A DNA stretch of 33,650 bases. Origin: Mariprofundaceae bacterium. Its GTDB lineage: Bacteria; Pseudomonadota; Zetaproteobacteria; Mariprofundales; Mariprofundaceae. Below are positions 14,971 to 22,183 of the stretch, piece after piece. The translations under genes were made by a program, and so were the position numbers. The notes beneath the pieces were generated by a model. It was not told the DNA's origin. It did no database searches and worked only from the letters and a program-made list of their open reading frames with translations. Every line of letters starts with the position of its first letter. The stretch's first letter is position 1. The stretch is from assembly GCA_027018975.1 (NCBI GenBank), contig JALUXN010000281.1, positions 1-33,650 on the forward strand, written 5' to 3'.

Positions 14971-16248
14971 TCAGCTGTTCAACTGCTCTGTCTTGGTTTG
15001 AAACTCCCGGCTGAGGCGGAATGTGATCAGCAGCCAGATCAAACAGAGACTGACATTCACACCGACGAGAAAGGTGGTGCTCTTGGCCAGCACCGACATC
15101 ACCAGGAAAATCAGCCCGCCCTGAATCAGATCACCAAAGCGGGTGAAGAAGGTGTTCACCGCCAGCATCCCCTCATAGCGTGTGAAGCGATCCAGCGGTA
15201 GGAAGAGGATCTGTTTGGTGGTGTTGGCTACCGAATAGTCGATACTGTTATCGGCTACCTTGACAATGGCAAACCATGCCAGCACCGGCCAGGCCAGCAC
15301 GGAGAAATACATCACCAGATTGATCGCCGCCAGGCTGATCAATGTGCCGCCCACGCCGATCCAGCGATAGAGCGGGCGCACCAGAAAGGCTTGGAGCAGC
15401 AGGGTGGCGATATTCACGAAGAGATAGAAGGTGGAATAAAACTCGCCGATCTGCTCGCCGCTTTTCTCCGCGACAACAAAATCGGCCAGCACAAACTCAC
15501 CGGTGGAGTTGATCAGATTCAGCATCACGACCGAAGCGGCGATCCAGCGTAGATAGGGGAGCGCGACGACTTTTTTCAAACCACCCAGCAGATGTTCGAT
15601 GGTATCATCCGCCTGTTCATCGTGATGATCATCGCGTAGTTGATCTTTGCTGCGCGGCATCACTACCGCGACCAGCAGCATTCCCATCGCCACAATCATC
15701 AGGCCGTAGGCGCCCAGTTCATGATAGAGGCCTTTGGCGACCATCGAGCCGATCATCGCGCCCGAAGAGCCTCCGATGGCGATGTAGGAGGTAAGCCGCG
15801 TCCCCTTCTCCACGCCGTGGTAGTCGCTGACCAGCGTCCAGAATTGCGACACCTGCAGCACAGAGAAGATGCCGAGCCAGACAAAAAACATCACTCCGAT
15901 ATTCAGCCCCATCTGCCCCAATACGTAGAAGAGCACGATATTGCTGATCAAAAACAGCGTAACCACCTGAAACAGCCGATCGCCGTGCACATGCCGAATC
16001 ACCCGGCTGTAGAAGGGTACGATCATCAGTAGAATCGCCGCCTGCCCGGTCAGGGCATAACTGCGCACCAGCGCGCTGCCGCTGGCGAGTACCAGTTCCT
16101 CGCGCACCGGCTTCATCAGGTAGTAGGCGAAGAGAATCAGGAACAGACGGATTGCAAATAGCAGCGTCGCCTGCCCTTCGGCGCTGCGCAGATCGAGCCA
16201 GCACTGCGCCAGTTGCTGCTTGATTTTTGGCAACATGCCCTGCTCCAT
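14971..16248 (-). CDS. Polytopic transporter of the ADP/ATP-translocase-like (Npt/MFS) family
   Basis: The 425-residue membrane protein has about 12 hydrophobic segments. It opens with RLFLILFAYYLMKPVREELV, the signature of bacterial relatives of the plastid/rickettsial nucleotide transporters, and contains FWTLVSDYHGVEKGTRLTSYIAIGGSSGAMIGS. Obligate intracellular bacteria use true Npt proteins for ATP/ADP exchange. Free-living bacteria have many relatives with unknown substrates, so nucleotide exchange should not be assumed. AGGGG lies about 5 nt before the ATG, 8 nt after the CotH gene, so it is tightly in the operon. Export or recycling of a polymer precursor or lipid is possible (inference). 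Confidence 0.75.
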   Translation of the reverse strand: MEQGMLPKIKQQLAQCWLDLRSAEGQATLLFAIRLFLILFAYYLMKPVREELVLASGSALVRSYALTGQAAILLMIVPFYSRVIRHVHGDRLFQVVTLFLISNIVLFYVLGQMGLNIGVMFFVWLGIFSVLQVSQFWTLVSDYHGVEKGTRLTSYIAIGGSSGAMIGSMVAKGLYHELGAYGLMIVAMGMLLVAVVMPRSKDQLRDDHHDEQADDTIEHLLGGLKKVVALPYLRWIAASVVMLNLINSTGEFVLADFVVAEKSGEQIGEFYSTFYLFVNIATLLLQAFLVRPLYRWIGVGGTLISLAAINLVMYFSVLAWPVLAWFAIVKVADNSIDYSVANTTKQILFLPLDRFTRYEGMLAVNTFFTRFGDLIQGGLIFLVMSVLAKSTTFLVGVNVSLCLIWLLITFRLSREFQTKTEQLNS

Positions 16249-16256
16249 CGTATCCC

Positions 16257-18788
16257 CTAGCGCCGCAGCGGTGCGCGCCAGCCCTGTGTCTCAGCTGTCG
16301 AACAGGCGACGAAGCGGTAGATGTGGCCGGCAGTTAGATTGAGATTGCGTGCGGTGAGGGTGTTGGCGCGTGTATTGACCTCGGTGACCAGCGGTGTCCA
16401 GGCGTTGTCCGAATAGGCCCAGAGGTTGATCTGATGTTCATCCTTGATCAGACCGAGCTCGTTGGCCATGCCGTTTTCATCGAAATAGTCGAAGGTGACA
16501 TCGGTGACGATATTGGCCGAGGGGATGCGTGAAAAGAGAATCCACGAACGCTGGATACACTGGCGCGGATCGACATCCTCCATCAGGAACATCGGTGCCA
16601 TGAACGGCTCCGCCTCGGCCTGGAAATCGGCCAAGGTGTATTCCGATTTGAAATTGAGCAGGGCAATCAGATAACCCCAACCCGGATCGCGAATCACCAT
16701 CGAGCGGGTCGGGCTGGCGGCTGCCACGTGGCCGCTAAATGCTTCGCTCAACAGTTTGGCTTCTGCCTCGGGTGCGGTCAGCGGTTGCTGTTTCCCTTTG
16801 AGTGCGTCCTGCATGCGTTGCACCCGCGGATCGATCACCGGTTCTATTGTGATTTTGGAGCCGTGACCGGTGAATTGATCCTTGCCCTGCACGTAATCCA
16901 GATACTCCTGCATCTGCGGCATGTCGCGATACGACCACGGCAGGCGTCCGAAGAACTTGGTATCGAGGAAATAGGGGCGGGCAATGCCGTAGTAGGCCAG
17001 TGCTTGATACTGCGCGATAAACGACTGCTCGGAGCGGCTGCCATATTTCTGACTCTGTTGGAATGGCGTGAGCCGGTGCGCCAGATGGCGAACGCGAGCC
17101 TGCATGACGGCCGGTGAGAACCAGCCGAAGGTGCGCGCTCTGGGCTGCCGCCATGCGTCATCATGTCGCTGTTTGCCGATGAGGTGGGCAATCTTGGCGT
17201 CGAATTTCGCCTTCAGCCGCTTGTTGAGAAATACCTTGGCCTTGAGCGGGTTGAAGACACCCAGATCGGGGGTGTAGTAGTACTGGAAGCGGTCGTTGAA
17301 GATGGTGGCCGGATATTTGACAAAGGGATCGTAGGTCTGGCCGAAGGTGAGATCGTAATCCCAAGGGATGATGCGCCACTTGCCGGTGGTGCCGGATTTC
17401 ACCAAAAAGTAGTTTTTATTGTAGGTGTCGCCCTGACTGACCAGCGTATTGGCGACCAGCCAGTTGATCAGAGAATCATCATCGAAATATTTGGCGAGGA
17501 ACTGGTCGAACTGTTCAACCGGCGTATCGGAGACCGCCTTAATCAGCGTTTTCAGGCTCGATTTGTCTTCCTGATCCTGGGTGAATTTAAACCAGCACTC
17601 ATCCACATCCGAGGCGTGTTTGAAGTCACCGCAGTACATCGCGTCATTGGGCTGATAAAACTCCGCCTGCTTGCCGTAGCCGCGCCGTTCAAGGAAGTGT
17701 TTGCCGAGCCACTCGATATAGAAATAGACACCGATAAATTCACCGTTGATGCTCAGCCGGACATAGTGGGTATCCGGCACGGTCATGCCCATATCCCGCA
17801 TCAGCTCCCAGGTGATCCATTCGCGCATCATGGCGCCATCCGACCCCATCGAGCGCAGGGAGATCTTGTGATAGCCGTGCCATTTGCCGTTGAGCACCTT
17901 CAGAATCAGCGCCTTCTTGTGCAGTGAGCGTGTTGAGCTGCCGTAGGATTTGATGCGGCCGGTAAGCTGTGGTTCGCCATCGATGGAGAACTGCGCCGGG
18001 AACGAGGATTTATCGTTGGGGTCTTTCAAGAACAGAATGCGTGCATCGCGTTGATCCATCTGCACATCGATATCCTGCATCTGAACCTCGCGTGTCGCGC
18101 GATGCATCGCTTCCGGCGAGTAGTGGAAATAGTGGTCATCAACCAGCCAGGCATAATCACCATCGGCGTAATCGGCTTCCCGCCAGGTGGTGGCTGGCGG
18201 TGCATCGGCCACCGGCGAGGGCTCAACCGGCGGTACATAGACCGGATCCGCTTCCGGTACAACCACATCCGGCGGCATGGCATTGTTGCCTTGATCGCCA
18301 GCCATGGTGTCGGCAACGGGCGTATCACTGGCGGCTGTTTTGAACCGGCCAGCCTCGTTGGCAAACAGCAAGCCGTGCAGGCCGGCGCGCTGAATGAGCG
18401 GTGCCAGTTCACGTTGGCGTTGATGGATGTCCGCAGACGTCGGCAATGCACTCAAGACAAAATAGAGCGTGCGCCCGCGATGCTGATGGCGAACAATAAA
18501 GGCCTGTCCCGCTTCACCGACACGGCGCGCCTGACGCAGCGCGCTATCGAGCGGCACATAGCTGCCCAGCACAGCGAAGAGTCGCCGATCCGGCTGCTGA
18601 TTGACGCCATCCTGCCAGCTCTGCAGCGCCGCCGCAGTCTCTCCTGCGCGCAGCTGTTTCCAGCCGCTCTTCACCCACGCCTCACCCGATGCCGCCATGG
18701 TGACTGTTGGCATCATAAGCAGGGCGATACAGCATATTGTGCGCAGGAGGGCTGTTGCGATGTGTGCCTGTATGGTGGTTAATCCCAT
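16257..18788 (-). CDS. CotH-kinase-family exported protein with SPOR-like N-terminal region
   Basis: The 843-residue exported protein has a signal peptide (about residues 1-33, ending TMAAS). A TPR-like/SPOR-like region follows (about 35-147), then a Pro/Ala/Asp-rich linker (150-205) and a CotH domain (about 235-620). Motifs of the CotH atypical kinase fold include GRIKSYGSSTRSLHKKA, LRSMGSDGAMMREW and the metal-binding IPWDYDLTFG (474-483). Family members phosphorylate spore-coat proteins in Bacillus, and others occur in secreted matrix contexts. The C-terminal 200 residues look beta-rich. A SPOR-like part would bind denuded peptidoglycan, placing it in the periplasm. It overlaps the upstream gene by 10 nt. 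By position and role it may correspond to the last gene of the sfz stalk-formation cluster (numbering recalled, not checked). Confidence 0.85.
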   Translation of the reverse strand: MGLTTIQAHIATALLRTICCIALLMMPTVTMAASGEAWVKSGWKQLRAGETAAALQSWQDGVNQQPDRRLFAVLGSYVPLDSALRQARRVGEAGQAFIVRHQHRGRTLYFVLSALPTSADIHQRQRELAPLIQRAGLHGLLFANEAGRFKTAASDTPVADTMAGDQGNNAMPPDVVVPEADPVYVPPVEPSPVADAPPATTWREADYADGDYAWLVDDHYFHYSPEAMHRATREVQMQDIDVQMDQRDARILFLKDPNDKSSFPAQFSIDGEPQLTGRIKSYGSSTRSLHKKALILKVLNGKWHGYHKISLRSMGSDGAMMREWITWELMRDMGMTVPDTHYVRLSINGEFIGVYFYIEWLGKHFLERRGYGKQAEFYQPNDAMYCGDFKHASDVDECWFKFTQDQEDKSSLKTLIKAVSDTPVEQFDQFLAKYFDDDSLINWLVANTLVSQGDTYNKNYFLVKSGTTGKWRIIPWDYDLTFGQTYDPFVKYPATIFNDRFQYYYTPDLGVFNPLKAKVFLNKRLKAKFDAKIAHLIGKQRHDDAWRQPRARTFGWFSPAVMQARVRHLAHRLTPFQQSQKYGSRSEQSFIAQYQALAYYGIARPYFLDTKFFGRLPWSYRDMPQMQEYLDYVQGKDQFTGHGSKITIEPVIDPRVQRMQDALKGKQQPLTAPEAEAKLLSEAFSGHVAAASPTRSMVIRDPGWGYLIALLNFKSEYTLADFQAEAEPFMAPMFLMEDVDPRQCIQRSWILFSRIPSANIVTDVTFDYFDENGMANELGLIKDEHQINLWAYSDNAWTPLVTEVNTRANTLTARNLNLTAGHIYRFVACSTAETQGWRAPLRR

Positions 18789-19639
18789 TTGTAGGTGACT
18801 CCGAGACTGGTGTACCAGCTGGCGCTGGTGTTGCGCCCCCAGATGGTGTCGCCGATGGTTGCGTGACCGCTGATGCTTGGGCTGAAGGTGTGTTGCAAGC
18901 TGGCGTAGGGGACAAAGGCATCACTGTTGCCGGGGAAACGGTGGCCGCCCAGCGGGGTCGGTTCGGGGCGATAATCATGCATCGACAAGCGCAGCGCCGC
19001 ACCGGCCACAAAGCGGTTCAGCCCCCCCTCGTCGAGGCGGGCGGACCATTTTGCATAGCTGCGCCACTGGGTAGCAGGAAAACCGAACCAGTACTGAATG
19101 CCGGTGCCGAACTCCCAATAGGTCGGCTTCTGCTCCTCCCAGCCGGTATTCTGCGTGGACCACGCAATGCCGCCCCACAGACCGAGCACACCGAAGCCGA
19201 GGCGGTTGGGTAAATGACTGTCATAGCCGGTCGGGATGGTGAGCGAGACCTCCCAAGTGCGGCCGTTGCGGGTCTCATCCAAGCGGCCGCGCACGCCGAA
19301 TACCGCGTTGCCGAGACCGGAGATCGTCTGTGTGGTGGTGCAGCTGCGGTGAATCAGTGTCGTATTGGCGAAGAAGTTGTAGTAGTAGGAGTAGCCGTAG
19401 GTGTAGCCATGGCTCCAATAGATGTCGCGTGAGCGGCCGCAGAGTTGCGCCACCCGATGGCGGCTGCGGTTGAAGAAGTCTTTGGCGCTGGCGAAGGTGA
19501 TGCCGGTGGAGTACTCACTCTCACCTTCAGCAATCATAAAAGCACCGGCATCTGCACGCGGCGCGCCGTTGATCAACATCATCAATAACAGAATCGCAAA
19601 CAGCAGGCTGCCCCGCCATGGATGACTTTTCTTTACCAT
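18779..19639 (-). CDS. Probable outer-membrane beta-barrel protein of the polysaccharide operon
   Basis: The 286-residue product has a signal peptide (LLFAILLLMMLINGAPRADA). The rest is rich in alternating aromatic/polar strands: YSTGITFASA, DIYWSHGYTYGYSYYYNFF, NRTWEVSLTIPTGYDS-like segments, FGTGIQYWFGFP and a final ASWYTSLGVTYKWD. This suggests a beta-barrel of about 12 strands, but no named family was recognised. Two cysteines (in AQLCGRS and HRSCTTT) could form a disulfide. ATG 19637-19639 is preceded by AGGAG at 5 nt; the longer frame to 19729 runs into the GH gene. It lies 7 nt after the GH gene and overlaps CotH. It could be the export pore or a surface anchor (inference), and fits one of the unknown-function sfz genes. 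Confidence 0.7.
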   Translation of the reverse strand: MVKKSHPWRGSLLFAILLLMMLINGAPRADAGAFMIAEGESEYSTGITFASAKDFFNRSRHRVAQLCGRSRDIYWSHGYTYGYSYYYNFFANTTLIHRSCTTTQTISGLGNAVFGVRGRLDETRNGRTWEVSLTIPTGYDSHLPNRLGFGVLGLWGGIAWSTQNTGWEEQKPTYWEFGTGIQYWFGFPATQWRSYAKWSARLDEGGLNRFVAGAALRLSMHDYRPEPTPLGGHRFPGNSDAFVPYASLQHTFSPSISGHATIGDTIWGRNTSASWYTSLGVTYKWD

Positions 19640-19646
19640 ACTACTC

Positions 19647-20684
19647 CTATCTCTGCCACTGCTGCCGCACCACCCGTTCGGCCGGCTTGTGCTGTAGCGT
19701 GTAATCCACATCTGACGTGCCGCCGGCATGGGGATCGCTCATCCAGTTCCAGATGAACACACCGCGAATGCGGGGTGTATCCTGCAGCGCTTGCAGCCAA
19801 GCGGCGATGGCATCTTGTTGCAGCTGCAGATCCGGCGCGCGTTGCGACAGATCGTGCCAGTCCCACGGCCGGCTGCTGGCACCTTGCGCTGAGGGGATGC
19901 CGATCTCCAACAGCCAGAGCGGTTGATGCATTCCCTGCACAGCTTGGTTCAAACGTTGCAGGTTCCGGCGCACAGATGCAAGCATCTCCTCAGGGTTGCC
20001 GCTGGCTCCCATGTTCGGATAAAAGGAGAGCGCAATCAGATCCAGCTGATCCCAGTAAGGGAATGCCTCTACACCTTCGACATTGTGTGCCGTGTAGGTC
20101 AGCAAACCACGATATGTGGCGCGCAGTTGTTGAATCAGCTGCGGCCAGTGGCGGCTTTGTGCCATGCCCTGCAGTTCGGTGCCGATGACCAATGCTTCCA
20201 CGCCCATCTGCCGGGCAAGTTGCGCGTAGTGCAGCATGGCGCGACTGTAGTGCGCGAACCATGTGGATTCCTGAGCGTGATCGTGAAAGGCGAGTTCGCC
20301 CGCCCAGTGGTCGCGAATCAATACCTGAGGTTTGAGTACAACGCTCAATCCCGCCGCGTGAGCATCACGGATCGCCGCGCTCAATTGCGCCTCGGTGACA
20401 TGGTTGCCTATGTGAATATGGGTGTCATGCAGATGATCCTGAACGAGGAAAGGAATCAGCGCCACACTGTTTGCTCCTGTCGCGGCCAGCTGTTGTAGCG
20501 AACGTTTCGCTTCGACACTGCCCCAGGGCGCCTGCGCACTCTGCAGCGCATTAAAACCATGCCACACGGCATCAATGCCGAGCGAAGCGCGATGCGCAGC
20601 CTGCTGATGCATGTCGATCCCCCTCTGTTCCCCGCAGCTGCTAAGGAGCAGGAGTGCTGAGCAGCAGATGATCAGGCGCTTCAC
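19647..20684 (-). CDS. GH113-like glycoside hydrolase lipoprotein
   Basis: The 345-residue lipoprotein has lipobox LLSSC (Cys17). The TIM barrel resembles GH113 (beta-mannanase) and related glycosidases: GANSVALIPFLVQD, GLSVVLKPQVLIRDHWAGE, VIGTELQG with the likely acid/base Glu170, DLIALSFYPNMG, and WLLEIGIPS with the likely nucleophile Glu260. It ends GVFIWNWMSDP. It probably acts in the periplasm or on the outer membrane, trimming or releasing the polymer, as BcsZ does for cellulose and AlgL for alginate. Its start overlaps the stop of the membrane protein by 4 nt, indicating coupling. With manC nearby, a mannose-containing polymer is plausible. Family assignment is by motif reading only. 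Confidence 0.82.
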   Translation of the reverse strand: MKRLIICCSALLLLSSCGEQRGIDMHQQAAHRASLGIDAVWHGFNALQSAQAPWGSVEAKRSLQQLAATGANSVALIPFLVQDHLHDTHIHIGNHVTEAQLSAAIRDAHAAGLSVVLKPQVLIRDHWAGELAFHDHAQESTWFAHYSRAMLHYAQLARQMGVEALVIGTELQGMAQSRHWPQLIQQLRATYRGLLTYTAHNVEGVEAFPYWDQLDLIALSFYPNMGASGNPEEMLASVRRNLQRLNQAVQGMHQPLWLLEIGIPSAQGASSRPWDWHDLSQRAPDLQLQQDAIAAWLQALQDTPRIRGVFIWNWMSDPHAGGTSDVDYTLQHKPAERVVRQQWQR

Positions 20685-22180
20685 AGGCGTCTGTACACGC
20701 GCCAGGTGACGCCGCTATAGACCAGACGAAAGCCCGGCATGCCGTGCGCATAGAGGTTGGGATAGTGAATGGAGATATGATCGAGTTTGCCGGCCGGCGA
20801 GGTCGGATCGGCAACTACAATCTGGTCGATATCGGGAATGGCACGACCCAGCGCCAGTTTGAAGCGGTCGGTATAGGAGAGGTAGAGCCCTTTGGCATCA
20901 CCGCGCGCCACAAGCACCTTATAGGCGCTGTTTTCATCAATCATGGTCGGCAGGCGGTGTGTGGCGAGCCAGCGCCCGAGCCGCAACGCACCATCCTGAT
21001 CGGCAATCAGTACACGGTCGGCACGGAATGCCTGCAGCCACTGCTGCATCGCCGGATTGGCAGTGCTGGTGAACACCCACCAACCACCAGCCAGACTGAT
21101 CACAAGCATGGCGACGACACGCCAGTAGCTGCGTGTATGGGAGAGGTCGATAAAGGTCAGCTCAGCAAAGATACTGGCACTGATCAATACCAGGATCTCG
21201 ATGGGATGGCGTAGATAAAATTGATCGGTCGCCAAGGCGATCGCCAAAACCGGATGCACAAAGAGCACAAAACTGGCGCGGAAACGGGACTGATCCTGCC
21301 AGGTGGCGAATAGGAAATAGAAAACCGCAGGATAGGCGGCCAGTGCGTAGCCCAGTGCCGGCAGCAGCGTCGCGAAAAAGTGACCGCCGTAGTGCACCAG
21401 CCACGGGTAGTTAAACAGCGTCATGTAGCCGCCAAGGTAGGAGGAGTGCGGATCGTGAATGAAGTGGAAGAAGTCGGAGGCGAAGAGCCAGTTCAGCCAT
21501 GCCCACGAGAATACCGCCATCAGGAAGGGGACGGAGAGGATGAAGTAGATACTCAGCGGCGAGACCATCATCAAGCGGCGTGGTGCCACCACCGCCAGCA
21601 TCGGCAGCAGCGCCACAAAGATGAACACCGCCGAGCCATCGATAAAGAAGAACATCGCCAGAATCAGCGCCAACGAGATATAGGCGTGGATATCATGTTC
21701 GGCGATCATGCTCTGGCAGGCGTGATAGAGCAGATAGAACATCACCATGCTCATCGCCAGTTGGCTGCCGTTGGTGGCTCCCCACAGAAATGCCGGATGT
21801 GCGACCAAGAGCACCATCAACAACATCCGCTTGAAGATCGAGATCGGCTGTGCCCGCATATGGTGCAGAAAGAGCCAGATGAGGATGGCGGCGAAGAGTA
21901 CTGAGACCAGATAGGGGGCGCCGGCGAATTTCATACCCGGTAGATAGTAGAAGGGCACCATCGCATAGAGTGGCAAGTGCGGGTAGAGCAGACTTAGATT
22001 TTCCAGTCGAATATGCTCCGAGCCGAGTACGCCCAGCACCTTCGACCAGCGCACCATCGCGTCATCAAACATAAATCCGTGCGCCAGCAGCCAGGCGGCC
22101 AAGGCACCCAGAGCCATGACCGCCATGATGACAATGAGCACATTTTCGCGACCACGCAGTTGAATCTGACGGGCATCCAT
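20681..22180 (-). CDS. Polytopic membrane protein of unknown function (possible GT-C-like)
   Basis: The 499-residue protein has about 10 hydrophobic helices followed by a soluble C-terminal region (about 385-499, e.g. LATHRLPTMIDENSAYKVLVARGDAKGLYLSYTDRF). A first-loop acidic pair (FMFDDAMVRW, after helix 1) and the multi-helix plus periplasmic-tail layout recall GT-C polyprenyl-phosphate glycosyltransferases (ArnT/PMT type), but no family signature is certain. Other options are a polymer-modifying acyl- or phospho-transferase or a pore component. It starts 3 nt after the GT2 stop and overlaps the GH start by 4 nt, so it is made together with the synthase. I do not recognise it; by position it fits one of the unknown-function genes of the sfz cluster. 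Confidence 0.75.
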   Translation of the reverse strand: MDARQIQLRGRENVLIVIMAVMALGALAAWLLAHGFMFDDAMVRWSKVLGVLGSEHIRLENLSLLYPHLPLYAMVPFYYLPGMKFAGAPYLVSVLFAAILIWLFLHHMRAQPISIFKRMLLMVLLVAHPAFLWGATNGSQLAMSMVMFYLLYHACQSMIAEHDIHAYISLALILAMFFFIDGSAVFIFVALLPMLAVVAPRRLMMVSPLSIYFILSVPFLMAVFSWAWLNWLFASDFFHFIHDPHSSYLGGYMTLFNYPWLVHYGGHFFATLLPALGYALAAYPAVFYFLFATWQDQSRFRASFVLFVHPVLAIALATDQFYLRHPIEILVLISASIFAELTFIDLSHTRSYWRVVAMLVISLAGGWWVFTSTANPAMQQWLQAFRADRVLIADQDGALRLGRWLATHRLPTMIDENSAYKVLVARGDAKGLYLSYTDRFKLALGRAIPDIDQIVVADPTSPAGKLDHISIHYPNLYAHGMPGFRLVYSGVTWRVYRRL

Positions 22181-22183
22181 GGC

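Noticed and set aside
17163..17927. 254-codon antisense frame over the CotH gene
   Set aside because: Shadow of the CotH coding frame; no start signal or domain.
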